NCBI GenBank assembly: GCA_001839685.1 | Contig: MLAK01001239.1 | Coordinates: forward strand, 3,170 to 26,415 | Origin: Tritrichomonas foetus | Lineage: Eukaryota; Parabasalia; Tritrichomonadida; Tritrichomonadidae | Direction: 5' to 3' | DNA length: 23,246 bases | Shown: positions 1 to 9,423 of the stretch, piece after piece | Position numbering within the stretch: position 1 is the stretch's first letter | Layout of the letters: every line of letters begins with the position of its first letter | The notes under the pieces: generated by a model | What the model was told of the DNA's origin: nothing | What the model saw: the letters and a program-made list of their open reading frames with translations, nothing else | Databases searched by the model: none | Translations under genes and position numbers: made by a program

Positions 1-575
1 TTAATTGATAATGAAAAGGTCAAATAAAAAGTGGTAAAATCAAGTATTCACATAAGCCAACCGCCGCTGATTACGACATTGAAGGTGAAATATTGACACT
101 CTTGATAACAGAAATTTTTCAATATAACTGATAGGGTAATCAATTTTTCAGAGATAAAATGTTTCGATGATAGAAAAAACTACTTTGGTTGCTTGTAAAT
201 TTCTGTGTTAACTGAAAAGAAAAAACGTGAAAAAAAAAAACCAAAGAAATGAAAACTATCTGTTGATGTTTGAAATACTACCATAAAGAAATTCAGGTTT
301 CAGAGGTGTGTTCGCATAAGTTTTTGCCGTAGTCAATAGTGATTCTTCATGTCAAATTTTAGTCAAATTTAATTATATGAGTTTATTCAAAATTAAACAT
401 GTGAAGCGATTCAGAAAAAATGACATAAATTTCAATAGTTTAGAAAATGATGAGTTTTTGAGAGATGTGAGAATAACGATAAAACCCTTTTGAATAAGTC
501 TTTATTTGAATGAAAGGTATAAATATTTGACCATTTTTCTATGGACACCGTTTATCTGGAAAATTCAGATTTTTA
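1..575. other. Left intergenic flank, no gene recognised
   Basis: AT-rich spacer before the first plus-strand gene. No tRNA, rRNA or long reading frame is visible. A 38-codon stop-to-stop frame on the plus strand (15-131) passes through the locally GC-richer segment around 60-100. It could be a gene remnant, but it has no start codon and is too short to call. The last 20 bases before the ATG at 576 are AT-rich, as expected for a short trichomonad 5' leader, but no initiator element can be assigned with confidence. Confidence 0.5.
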
Positions 576-3092
576 ATGAATGAAAGCGTAAAAAATCTCA
601 CACATTCGATCACACAATGGATGCACGAAACAAATGACGACGATGAAATCAATAGAATTCTCACAATTTTATTCACCCACAATCAGATCAAATATATCCA
701 AAAAAAATATCTGAATCTTTGGCCACGCCCCGATCCATTTTCTTTCCAAATTTTCAATTTCTTGCTTAATTTGAAGCCAAAAATTCGTTCAGGCGCTGAA
801 ATTTTTTTCGAATTTATTTCGTCGTATTACGAATTTTTAAGGGATATCGTTGATACAAATTATTTGAAAGAAAATAGGCATTTCATTAGTCGCTGTACGG
901 AAGAAGTTTTAAAACTAATAATTAATTCTAATTTTTGGGGACCCTTTTGTTTGATTTCTTTTCAAGCCAAAACAAACGAACTTGAAAATATTCCATGTTT
1001 GCCACTTTTCATGGATCAAAGCTTGGAAAACAATTTATTTGTTACCGAAAATTTTTCTTTTATTAGAAAATTTTTGTTTGATTTTGAGCTTGAAAAATTC
1101 CTCATCTGGTGCTATTCTGAAAATATGCACTCAAACTTTTGTGAACTTTTGAAAAGCTTTCAATCATCTAACTTTGTAATTGATGATATTTCAATAAATT
1201 TAATTAAAGAGAGAGTTGAAACAACAAATAAAGTTCATTATCACAGAAACGATCTTTTCTTTGATTTTGTTTCAGAAATCTATCAAAAACAAATTGTGCT
1301 GAAAACATTAGATTCATTAAGTCCTCGCAAATTGGCAAAACTTAATAAATCCAAATCAAATAGAAATGATGATCAATATAAATCTAAATCAAATAGAAAT
1401 GATGATCAATATGAATCGAAACCAAATAGAAATGATGATGGTAATGCTACTGTGAAATCTAAATCATCAGAAAAAGAAAAAGAGCTAAGTCGCAAATCGA
1501 TCACCATTGTTGATGTATCAGATAACGTGTCAGGTAATGAGAATGGTCTATCATCTTCAGATTCTTTAACTGAAAATAAATCCCATAGAAAATCAAAAGA
1601 CAACTCAAAATCGAAAGATAAACAAAAAACAAATTCCGACAAATCCAAAACCAAAAAAATAACTATTGAGAAACCTACAAATGATGAATCCCAATCAAAA
1701 AGTAAAAGTAAAAGTTCAAAAAGAAAATCAAATCAAAAATCAAAATCCAGATCTAAATCCCATGATAAAGGAAATACTGAGAGAAAAAGTAAATCGCGAA
1801 GTGGAAATCATAAAAGTCAAGGAAAGAAAGTTGAAATGATTATCATCAATAATGGTGAAATTCTAAGACGAAAAGTTCATTTTTACGAATTTTTTGAATG
1901 CTCTCATCTTCTCAAAGATAAATCATCTTTTATTGTTTCAAATACCCAAGTAAGGCCTTCCTACTCAGGATGTATTGAAGAATCGCGTGGGTTCGTTGAA
2001 CCTCATCCACCTTTCAAATCAGTTCGGCACAGATTCATTATTTCCTATGTCAAAATGATGAATAACATTGTACCAAAATCAGAACCAGTGAAAAGCAAAC
2101 TTAAAATGCGTGCTACTCGTAATATATTAACTGATAATGAAATTTTTGAAACATGGGCTTCACTAAAATGTACCTTTGCCGACAAGCCATTCACTGTTTA
2201 TGCTAAAAACATAGATATTAACAAAATATCTCTTTTTACCTCAGAAAAAATTCCTCCAAATTTCAACCAAACTGTATTTCTTGAAGCAACAAAAGATTGG
2301 CGATCTTCATCCGATTCATCTTCTTCAAAACAAGCAAATAACAACAATAATAATAATAACAAATCTAATCATAGTACTGGCTCGCACAAACTTTCATACA
2401 ATGGAAACAGTGATCATAAAAGTAACGGAAATGAGCACCATTCTGCGTTCGCTGCTCCTGTATCAGCTCCTCATGGTGGAAGAAAGCTAAGGCCGCCAAA
2501 TGAAATCCTCTACAGCTCAATTAACTATCCAAATCCAGATATATCATCAAACAGCACCAACTCCGAAATAAATAGTAATAACAGAAACAATAATAATAAT
2601 AATTCCAAGAACAATAGTAGCAGTATAAATCATAATAATAATAACAACTATAATAATAATAGTAATAGGGAACACACACGAAATACTAATTCTAATATCA
2701 AATTAAACAATCCAGGATTCAATAACAATACTAATTATGCATGTATTAATAATATTACTAATATGGCTTATGGACCACCTGAATCAAATAGCCAAAACTA
2801 TCACAAAGGATCTAAATCTTTTTCACCACAAATTAATTCTCAGATGAACGGTCAAATGAATAATAATCTATATCAGTCCAATTATCAACAAGGATTTCAA
2901 CAAAAGGGCCTTCAAAGCCCAAATCCCCAACCAATCGCTGTCCGTCCAAATTCCAACACAAATCATAGAACCAATATTTTAATTCCTCCTAATCCTAAAG
3001 TGTCACCAGCATCAAACCCTAAGACGCCAATTATTCAACCTCCACAAAATCATTGCATTCAAATCACCTTTCCTGATAAGAAAAATAAGTGA
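576..3092 (+). CDS. Unrecognised 838-aa protein with SR-like and poly-Asn regions
   Basis: I do not recognise this protein. It has four parts. Residues 1-255 look globular and helical, rich in Phe, Leu and Asn. Residues 258-430 are a Lys/Ser/Arg-rich region with many KSKS and SRSKS motifs, resembling an SR-type disordered segment. It opens with 2.8 copies of an 11-residue repeat (KSKSNRNDDQY, residues 258-288, a 33-bp repeat in the DNA). Residues about 430-575 look folded again (beta-type stretches such as VEMIIINNGE and FTVYAKNIDI). Residues 580-838 are low-complexity, with several runs of Asn and then Pro/Gln/Asn. No signal peptide or membrane span is seen. The ATG at 576 is the first in frame and gives a plausible folded N-terminus. 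The Lys/Ser-rich region hints at a nuclear or RNA-related role, but that is only inference. The gene converges on eL34. Confidence 0.8.
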   Translation: MNESVKNLTHSITQWMHETNDDDEINRILTILFTHNQIKYIQKKYLNLWPRPDPFSFQIFNFLLNLKPKIRSGAEIFFEFISSYYEFLRDIVDTNYLKENRHFISRCTEEVLKLIINSNFWGPFCLISFQAKTNELENIPCLPLFMDQSLENNLFVTENFSFIRKFLFDFELEKFLIWCYSENMHSNFCELLKSFQSSNFVIDDISINLIKERVETTNKVHYHRNDLFFDFVSEIYQKQIVLKTLDSLSPRKLAKLNKSKSNRNDDQYKSKSNRNDDQYESKPNRNDDGNATVKSKSSEKEKELSRKSITIVDVSDNVSGNENGLSSSDSLTENKSHRKSKDNSKSKDKQKTNSDKSKTKKITIEKPTNDESQSKSKSKSSKRKSNQKSKSRSKSHDKGNTERKSKSRSGNHKSQGKKVEMIIINNGEILRRKVHFYEFFECSHLLKDKSSFIVSNTQVRPSYSGCIEESRGFVEPHPPFKSVRHRFIISYVKMMNNIVPKSEPVKSKLKMRATRNILTDNEIFETWASLKCTFADKPFTVYAKNIDINKISLFTSEKIPPNFNQTVFLEATKDWRSSSDSSSSKQANNNNNNNNKSNHSTGSHKLSYNGNSDHKSNGNEHHSAFAAPVSAPHGGRKLRPPNEILYSSINYPNPDISSNSTNSEINSNNRNNNNNNSKNNSSSINHNNNNNYNNNSNREHTRNTNSNIKLNNPGFNNNTNYACINNITNMAYGPPESNSQNYHKGSKSFSPQINSQMNGQMNNNLYQSNYQQGFQQKGLQSPNPQPIAVRPNSNTNHRTNILIPPNPKVSPASNPKTPIIQPPQNHCIQITFPDKKNK
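1347..1439 (+). repeat. 33-bp in-frame tandem repeat, 2.8 copies
   Basis: Two near-identical 33-bp units (1347-1379 and 1380-1412) and a more diverged partial third (1413-1439) lie inside the 838-residue gene. Each encodes KSKSNRNDDQY or a variant (third: ESKPNRNDD). The unit length is a multiple of three, so copy-number change keeps the reading frame. Confidence 0.9.
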
Positions 3093-3658
3093 CCTTTTTT
3101 TTCATCTTTGTGAATTTTTATGATAATTTTTAATGTTTGAATTTCCGATTTTGATGCGTATGGGAAAAATTGTTTTTGTTTGAATCAACTTATTTTATTT
3201 TAAAGAAGCTATTTATAGAGTATTTTAACTAATTTTATTTTATTTTTATTTTTTTCTAAATCGCTTGTTTGTCTTTCTATTTATTCTGATCATCATAGTG
3301 AATAATGACTGTTGTATAGTTCATGATTTCATTTTAGTTTAATGATACAAATCAACCTTTTCGAAAACATTTGGTCATTATTTTTATCAATTAGTCAGTG
3401 AAGTTTTTTGTGTAATATCTTTGAATATGAAGGAGAATGTTACTTGATTGAGTGTTTCTTTCTCTTTCTATTTCAGATCAACAGGTGACGTGAAATTGAC
3501 TTCTTTCATTTCCTCGACATTGAGGAAAAATATATTGAAAGATGAATCAATAACTGAAAAAATAATAACAATATTTTGAATTACTGTAAAGTTTGAATTT
3601 TTGGGAAAAAAAAAAAATCAATATTAATGGGGTTGCTAAAAATATGTAAATCCTTTAC
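3093..3658. other. Convergent intergenic spacer
   Basis: About 570 bases between the 3' ends of the 838-residue gene and eL34. The sequence is T-rich and holds no reading frame with coding character. A small perfect hairpin (TTTCCTC, 6-base loop, GAGGAAA) lies at 3509-3528. With genes ending on both sides, the spacer mainly serves as 3' untranslated and termination sequence. Confidence 0.5.
3654..3657 (-). terminator. Candidate UAAA polyadenylation signal of eL34
   Basis: Read on the minus strand, the eL34 stop is followed as TAA-G-TAAA. A UAAA tetranucleotide close to or overlapping the stop codon is the described polyadenylation signal in Trichomonas vaginalis. The match is exact, but the motif is short and common in AT-rich DNA, so this is suggestive only. 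Confidence 0.35.
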
Positions 3659-4024
3659 TTACTTCCTCTTCTTGGCTTCCTGGGCAGCGCGCTTTTCGGC
3701 TTGTTCCTTCTTTTCTTGGGCGGCGCGTGCTTCTTCTTCCATGAAGGCTGTGATGATGCGTTCCTTGACAACTTCACCACAGAAAACACCTCCGTATGGG
3801 CGAGAAACTGTACGTTCGTGCTTCTTCATACGGCGGAGCTTGTTGGTTGTAAGGTGGCGGATACCAGCAAGTGGTTTGCCTGTTTCAGCGCAGATCATTC
3901 CCTTAGCGCGCTTTGTGATGTATTGAGCAACAAGTCTGTTTCCTGGTGTGCGGACTGGGACAGCGCGGTTGCGGAGTGTATGATATGGGTTGCTACGGCG
4001 AAGTGTGTAACGATTGTCTCCCAT
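3659..4024 (-). CDS. RPL34: 60S ribosomal protein eL34
   Basis: Large-subunit ribosomal protein of the eukaryotic eL34 family (121 residues; yeast and human proteins are about 117-121). Family hallmarks are an N-terminal basic strand region (LRRSNPYHT, residues 8-16), RTPGNRLVAQYITK (25-38), GKPLAGI (49-55), SRPYGG (74-79) and VVKERIITAF (85-94). The C-terminal helix is rich in Ala, Glu and Lys. Unusually, the two zinc knuckles that read CxxC in yeast and human keep only the first Cys of each pair: C45 is followed by T48, and C82 by V85. The N-terminus MGDNRYTLRR aligns with the usual start. The frame stays open for 18 codons upstream but has no ATG, so the start at 4024 is preferred. The GC content is clearly higher than in its neighbours, as usual for a highly expressed gene. 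Confidence 0.96.
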   Translation of the reverse strand: MGDNRYTLRRSNPYHTLRNRAVPVRTPGNRLVAQYITKRAKGMICAETGKPLAGIRHLTTNKLRRMKKHERTVSRPYGGVFCGEVVKERIITAFMEEEARAAQEKKEQAEKRAAQEAKKRK

Positions 4025-4841
4025 TTCGAAAGGTCGACCAAAACCGTCGATCAGATATGTATTGAAAAAATTGACCTAAGTTTTTTTCCAAAAAAGTTAT
4101 CGTAACCCAAAATTTTAATTGAATACTGCATGGTCAATTTACGTGAAACTCATATACATTACAGAATGTATGACATTTCGTTTTCTGAAAATATGACATT
4201 GTAAATCACATTTAATGATAGTTTAACAATAAATGAATATATATATGATAAAGGAAGCCAAAATCTCGGAATTTCATTTGTAAAAATTTGGATTGGTTTC
4301 AAACTTTTAGTAGAATTAGTAAAACGATAGTTTTGAATAAGTATATATTAATAAATAGTATTTTCATTTCTCACTTTCATCTCATGCTTGATCGCCAAAA
4401 TATCAATTATAGATTTGAGATGATCCAATATTTTTCCAATTTTCTTCTTCTTTTCCCCTTTATTCCTCCATCCATTTTCTCTTTTATATTCAGCTGAACT
4501 TCCATTGGGTATCTTTAATCGAATGAAATTGATGTTGGTGAATAAAAAGAAATTTTTTTAAGAAAATTATTCTTAAACATACGGCTCTCGATGATATATC
4601 CAAATATAAAGGTAGCAATATTTTCAATGATGCAAAATTCGAAATTCACCAAATTTCCGTTTTTTCCCATACACCGATAGCCATTAATTAGCCTTATTTC
4701 ACCAAATATGAAACTAAATTTCAATGGATAACTTTGATGATATTTCTTTTTGAGTGATTATATTTTGAATAGTTTACAATGATTTAAAAATTTTCTTTTC
4801 AATAATTTTATAAGGACAACTTTTTCTGTACTCTTTGATGA
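4025..4841. other. Divergent promoter-containing spacer
   Basis: About 820 bases between the 5' ends of eL34 (minus) and the 650-residue gene (plus), so it should hold both promoters. It is AT-rich without coding character. The stop-free frames in it lack homology that I can see. A perfect 8-bp inverted repeat with a 5-base loop (TTTAAGAA...TTCTTAAA) lies at 4557-4577. No TATA box or initiator can be assigned with confidence. Confidence 0.45.
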
Positions 4842-6794
4842 ATGCTGGTGTCGAAATCTGTTTTTTCTGGGACAGATCCGTCTTGCCGGTATCGCTTTCT
4901 TGGTGGATATAAAGACGAAGACTTCCTTATTCTAGTCAACTCTCAAAAATCAACAGAAATTCACCTCGTTACTCCGAATGGCTCATCGTCAGTTGCATTT
5001 TCAATCAAGACTTTTATGGACATCGTTTCGGCAAGTTTGTCAGGTCACAAAAACTTCATTCACATTACAGAGAGACTTCCTTCGCACAATGGCTTCGAAT
5101 TTAAGTCGTCCGTCATGCGAATCGATACAATGATCAAAACGACAGATTTTATTTCCGCTTGTCCAATTTCATCCGTTTTTCTACCACAGAAAATCCCTGA
5201 AACTGTCGACGTCCTTCATTTTTGTGGAAATAAATTAATGCATTTGAGGCTCACAAGTAAAAACGGATCATTACATTCAGAAAAAGTTATGTGTGGAGCA
5301 AACTTTTCTGGCGTTTTGTTTTTCGATTTTGTTGAGAAAACTCAAACTTTATTCACATTAACAGAAAATCAGCTTACCTTGTCACAATTTGGTCCAAGAA
5401 ATTTTGTGAAAGTGATAAACACTTTCCAATTGAAACAAAATTTATATCCTCAGCTTCCAAACGATCTTTCTCTTTCTCCACACTGTCTTTCACATCTTCC
5501 CTTTTTTAGATGCTTTTCCAATCGAATTGAATTCATTCATTTCAACAAGAAAATTTGTATTGTCGAGCAAAGCTTCAATGAAAGTTTAAATAATCTTTCA
5601 TTTTCAATAACAATGCTGCCAAAATACTTTAGAGAGGAAATAATCATTCCAAACACATCACCAAATATGCCAATTTCAATTTTCCAAGACAAATCAATGT
5701 TGATGATATTTGTTAAAAAGCATTTTATTTGCGTAGTTGATATTTCTAAATCGCCTCCTTTCATAATTATTGATTTCAATAAATTAGTTTGTATATATAA
5801 AGCCTACAATGAAACTATCAAGAAAAATGATGATAAAAACATAAATAATAACTTTAAAGAGAATGATCAAAATCTGAAGAAAAAAACAAATGCTTCTTTT
5901 CGTCAAAATAATGATTATAATGATGAAGAGGAGGAGGAGGAAGAAGATTCGAGCAGAAAAGCAAATAGTCAAAGAATTAATTATGATGATGATAAATTGG
6001 GCCGATTCGATTGTGATGAGCAAATTATTTCATTGCCGATTCGGAACTTTATTTCAAGTTTTAAACATTTTGATATTAATTCTATAGAATTTGACTACTC
6101 CGAAGCAATTTTACTCCTTGAAAGTAGCTTCGATCCCAAATTAGCATCATTATTCGTTTCAAACTGTTTGAATCGTGATACTCTTATTTCATTTTTAGTT
6201 GTCCTTCAGAAAATAAACAATTCTGTTCAAGCTGCGATTGCCATTCACGAATTGTTCATTCGATTTTCATTAAAAACTGCCGACATCTCAAAAAGTACAA
6301 AAACTGTTGAGAAAGAATTGAAAAACAGTAAAAACGGTTTAAAAATTATTCAACAAATTTCAAATTTCGATATGAATTTTCGATCTGCAAGTAAGATTTC
6401 CAGAATTCAAACTTTTTGGTCGAGTTTACTTCTAAAATCCAAAAAATCCATTGAAAAAATGGAAACTGCAGCAAACAAAATAGTGGCAGTCATGTATTCT
6501 CAGAATTTATTGGTCAGTCTTTTGGATGAAGCACTAATTAAATGGTCGAGAAACTCCAATCCCAATAAAGAATGGATCACAATCATAAATTATATTTTGG
6601 TGAAAGAAACGACGGATTTGAATTTCCCAAAAATTATGACATTATCGAATTTTGCCCCAGTTTGTCCAAACTCAGAATTAGATAATTTTTACTTCCCTCC
6701 TGCCCCAGTGAAAGGTTCGTGGTTAATGAAAAAGCCTAAAATTGATATTGCAAGTCTCGAAACCATCATTGATGGAATCGGTCAACAAGATTAG
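4842..6794 (+). CDS. Unrecognised 650-aa protein, probable beta-propeller N-terminus
   Basis: Residues 1-320 are rich in short beta-type strands separated by turns (for example YKDEDFLILVNS, TEIHLVTPNG, HFICVVDISKSPPFIIIDF), the pattern of a WD-like or similar propeller. Residues about 324-393 are a low-complexity insert, Asn/Lys-rich, then a run of Glu and Asp, then Asn/Asp-rich. Residues 395-650 look helical. The layout of a propeller-like front, a strand-rich 'plasma' of hydrophobics and a helical C-terminus recalls the gamma-secretase-activating protein (GSAP) family, but I cannot confirm that by eye. No signal peptide or membrane span is present. The ATG at 4842 is the first in this frame; an ATG four bases earlier is out of frame. 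It could equally be a lineage-specific family. Confidence 0.8.
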   Translation: MLVSKSVFSGTDPSCRYRFLGGYKDEDFLILVNSQKSTEIHLVTPNGSSSVAFSIKTFMDIVSASLSGHKNFIHITERLPSHNGFEFKSSVMRIDTMIKTTDFISACPISSVFLPQKIPETVDVLHFCGNKLMHLRLTSKNGSLHSEKVMCGANFSGVLFFDFVEKTQTLFTLTENQLTLSQFGPRNFVKVINTFQLKQNLYPQLPNDLSLSPHCLSHLPFFRCFSNRIEFIHFNKKICIVEQSFNESLNNLSFSITMLPKYFREEIIIPNTSPNMPISIFQDKSMLMIFVKKHFICVVDISKSPPFIIIDFNKLVCIYKAYNETIKKNDDKNINNNFKENDQNLKKKTNASFRQNNDYNDEEEEEEEDSSRKANSQRINYDDDKLGRFDCDEQIISLPIRNFISSFKHFDINSIEFDYSEAILLLESSFDPKLASLFVSNCLNRDTLISFLVVLQKINNSVQAAIAIHELFIRFSLKTADISKSTKTVEKELKNSKNGLKIIQQISNFDMNFRSASKISRIQTFWSSLLLKSKKSIEKMETAANKIVAVMYSQNLLVSLLDEALIKWSRNSNPNKEWITIINYILVKETTDLNFPKIMTLSNFAPVCPNSELDNFYFPPAPVKGSWLMKKPKIDIASLETIIDGIGQQD

Positions 6795-7379
6795 TGAAAT
6801 TATTCGGAAAGCTTTGAACATCATAAAACTTACTCAAATGATTAGTTAATATTTGATCAGCAAATTAGAGTTATATTCTTCCAAAAATATTACAAAATAG
6901 TCAATATTAACTTCCATGAAAATCAACACTGAAATTGATTCTGAGATGTTGTCAATCTCTATGAAAAATGAAGTATCAGATTTCAGATAAATTGATCAAT
7001 TTTCTCACTTTTTCATGTTTACTTTTTATAAAATGAAAAAATTCAGATGATTACCTCAATGCTTATCAATTAGTATTCAATTAAGTAGCATCTGCAAAAT
7101 ATATATTATTGTTTTTTTTTACCATGTAAATTTATTACTAATAAAAATATAAATCATTAATTTTTTTATCTTCTTTTTTATTTTTTCAGAAATTTTTCTA
7201 AATCTCTCAAAAATTTACGAATTAGGTAATGAAACTTTTCACCATCTCGAAACAATGTATTTGATTTTTTTCACGGGAAAATTTTTGTTTCGAAATGTAA
7301 TCACTAGAATTTCCCTCATTTCACGTTTTCCGAATTGAAATTATTTCTGTTTAATTCAAATGATTTCTATTAAATTCAA
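6795..7379. other. Intergenic spacer between two plus-strand genes
   Basis: About 585 bases, strongly AT-rich, between tandem genes. It must hold the 3' end of the 650-residue gene and the promoter of the next. Just before the next start, AAATTCAAATGAT occurs almost exactly twice (around 7354 and 7373), so the first potential ATG there lies in a short direct repeat. No RNA gene or coding fragment is seen. Confidence 0.45.
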
Positions 7380-9068
7380 ATGATGTTCGTAATGAGAGAA
7401 ACAGTTAAAGCAGTTTTCTATGATCTTTTTTCTGACGAAAAAGTTAATTATTTTATATTTTATATCGCTGATATGACTGACTTTCTGGATGAGCAAAATC
7501 CATTTACGGATTTGATAAAACATCACACACCCACAACACTGGATAACTACTTTGATAACAAAAAACATGTGTTGAATCGAAGACACTCCCATTTTCATGT
7601 TATAGATCCAGTTATTGTCATCGCTAAGACTGAAAAATTGGATAGTGATAATGTTGGATTGGAATGCAGACGATCATCATTTTCTAGTTTAAGTGATGCA
7701 ACAAACGCTCCGAAAAAAGGGAATAAACAATCTGATCATTCATATAAAAAAAACAGATATTATTCATACAACTCTGATGATCCAATTATCGTGTTTGATT
7801 CACAAGCAAGCGATCCAGATGAACCAATTGGCTTAAAAGTTAGACAGCCATCATATGTTTCACTTCATGGTGAAATTATTCCGAAAGGGTCTGAATCACT
7901 TGCCAATTATCATCCAGTTATTGTGGAAGTTGTTCCAAATCCAACACATGTATTTGAAAATGAAAATGATGAACAACAAGATCCAAGAATAAATCGAATA
8001 AGAGAATTAACAGTAATGAATCAACAAAGATGGGAATCTATGGGATATAATCCATCTAATGAAATTTTTCCAATTGCAAGGGCAGCATCACATCTTGCTT
8101 TATTTTCTTCTGACCTTACGAAAAGGAACCATATCCAGAAAATTAATTCATTTGGATCACATAATGTAATTTTTGATCTGGAAAATGAAGATGAAAGACA
8201 GAAAAAATCATCTTCTACCTCTTTTCCTTTATCTTCTTTGTCATGTAATAGGCAAGATTCTCAAGAAACAGATTTGAAGCAAATTGATCAACAGCAGAAA
8301 CTGTTTGGACGGCTTTCACAAATTATAGAAGAAACACCAGAATCTTCATTCTTTAAAGTTTTTGAAGCTGAACGATTAGATGAATTATCTGATGCTCTTT
8401 CTATTATATTGAGATTAAGACATTATGCATCAATTACTGCTCAAAAAATATGGATTGAAGAGACATCATTTTTAAATGAGTTGATAGAGAAAATTAACAT
8501 TAATGAAAGGCAAAAAAACGCATCTCCAAGAAGATGTGGGTTTCATAGAAAGAATACGCAAAAAGATATTCAACAATTAAATAAGAAACATAATACCATT
8601 ATTAAAACATATCAACAATTAATAAATGATATATGTACCGAAGAAAATTTGGCAATGAACCAACTTGATAAAGATTATTGGATTGAAGCAAAAAAATTAG
8701 ATGACCTATTTCAAAATCCAGAATACCTTAATCATCTAGGAAAACCTTCAAGCGAATTAATTGAATTAAGAGAAAAAGCTAAAAAACTATTAAAAATTAA
8801 TAAAATTAGAGAAGCCCAAGAAGTAATTCAAGAAATAAAAAATCAAGAAAGAGAAGAAACAAAAATAATGCAAAAATCAATAAGATTAAAATACCATCAG
8901 AAAGATAAAAAAATGAAAGAAACATTTGCATTAAGAAAGAAAACACTCATTGAAAAATATTTATATTATAAGAATAAAATAAAGAGCCAAGAGCAAAATG
9001 AATTATTAATCATTGAAAAACAAATTTTCAAACTTAAAACAAATGAGAATATGAAAAGAAACATTTAG
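7380..9068 (+). CDS. Coiled-coil protein with N-terminal repeats, function unknown
   Basis: I do not recognise a named family. The N-terminal half has low complexity and contains a loose repeat beginning DPVIVIAKTEKL (residue 76), DPIIVFDSQASD (134) and HPVIVEVVPNPT (178). The first two copies continue into GL-x-x-R-x-x-S-(F/Y)-x-SL. The C-terminal half (about 310-560) is almost wholly charged helix, Lys/Glu/Gln-rich with regular Leu and Ile, predicting a long coiled coil. Inside it, PEYLNHLGKPSSELIELREKA and nearby residues (about 443-475) look like a helical linker. No membrane span or signal is seen. The ATG codons at 7380 and 7383 open the frame. A downstream ATG at 7473 (MTDFLDEQ) is a reasonable alternative start, because residues 1-31 look less protein-like. 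A cytoskeletal or scaffold role is likely, by inference only. Confidence 0.78.
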   Translation: MMFVMRETVKAVFYDLFSDEKVNYFIFYIADMTDFLDEQNPFTDLIKHHTPTTLDNYFDNKKHVLNRRHSHFHVIDPVIVIAKTEKLDSDNVGLECRRSSFSSLSDATNAPKKGNKQSDHSYKKNRYYSYNSDDPIIVFDSQASDPDEPIGLKVRQPSYVSLHGEIIPKGSESLANYHPVIVEVVPNPTHVFENENDEQQDPRINRIRELTVMNQQRWESMGYNPSNEIFPIARAASHLALFSSDLTKRNHIQKINSFGSHNVIFDLENEDERQKKSSSTSFPLSSLSCNRQDSQETDLKQIDQQQKLFGRLSQIIEETPESSFFKVFEAERLDELSDALSIILRLRHYASITAQKIWIEETSFLNELIEKININERQKNASPRRCGFHRKNTQKDIQQLNKKHNTIIKTYQQLINDICTEENLAMNQLDKDYWIEAKKLDDLFQNPEYLNHLGKPSSELIELREKAKKLLKINKIREAQEVIQEIKNQEREETKIMQKSIRLKYHQKDKKMKETFALRKKTLIEKYLYYKNKIKSQEQNELLIIEKQIFKLKTNENMKRNI

Positions 9069-9423
9069 TTTACCTCTAATTGTAATGATAGGGAATCCTC
9101 CTGTTACTTTCGAGCCAATACAAATATTTTGAGTATGAAGGAAAACATAAAGAAAAATGATCAAAGTTTAATCAGTAAACATAAATATTTTTCTTATTTG
9201 ATTCACTTATTTTATTGTACTTTTAATTTATGGATTTCATCTTTGCATATCACAGAGATGTAAAAAATCCATGTCGCAACCATTTTTTATCCAATATTGT
9301 CTCTATCTTGAATATTCTTTCTATCTTGAATATTCTTTCTATCTTCAATATTCTTTCTATCTTCCAATCCATACAAGTAGAAAAAGAAAAAATTGCATAG
9401 TTGATGTTTATATATAAAACAGT
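9069..9423. other. Convergent spacer with tandem repeat
   Basis: Short AT-rich spacer between the 3' ends of the coiled-coil gene and eIF2B beta. Apart from the 18-bp tandem repeat at 9303-9365 it shows nothing recognisable. On the minus strand a TAAA tetranucleotide follows the eIF2B beta stop by about 15 bases and may serve as its polyadenylation signal. Confidence 0.45.
9303..9365. repeat. 18-bp tandem repeat, about 3.5 copies
   Basis: Unit CTATCTTGAATATTCTTT starts at 9303, 9321, 9339 and 9357. The copies are nearly identical (a G to C change in the third) and the last is partial. It lies between convergent genes and is not in a reading frame, so it is a simple minisatellite, probably in a 3' untranslated region. 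Confidence 0.9.

Noticed and set aside
3701..4105. 134-residue plus-strand frame opposite eL34
   Set aside because: Antisense shadow of the highly conserved, GC-richer eL34 gene.
5784..6023. 79-residue minus-strand hydrophobic frame
   Set aside because: Antisense of the Asp/Glu/Asn-rich insert in the 650-residue gene; poly-Ile and Leu arise from the complement of GAT and GAG codons.
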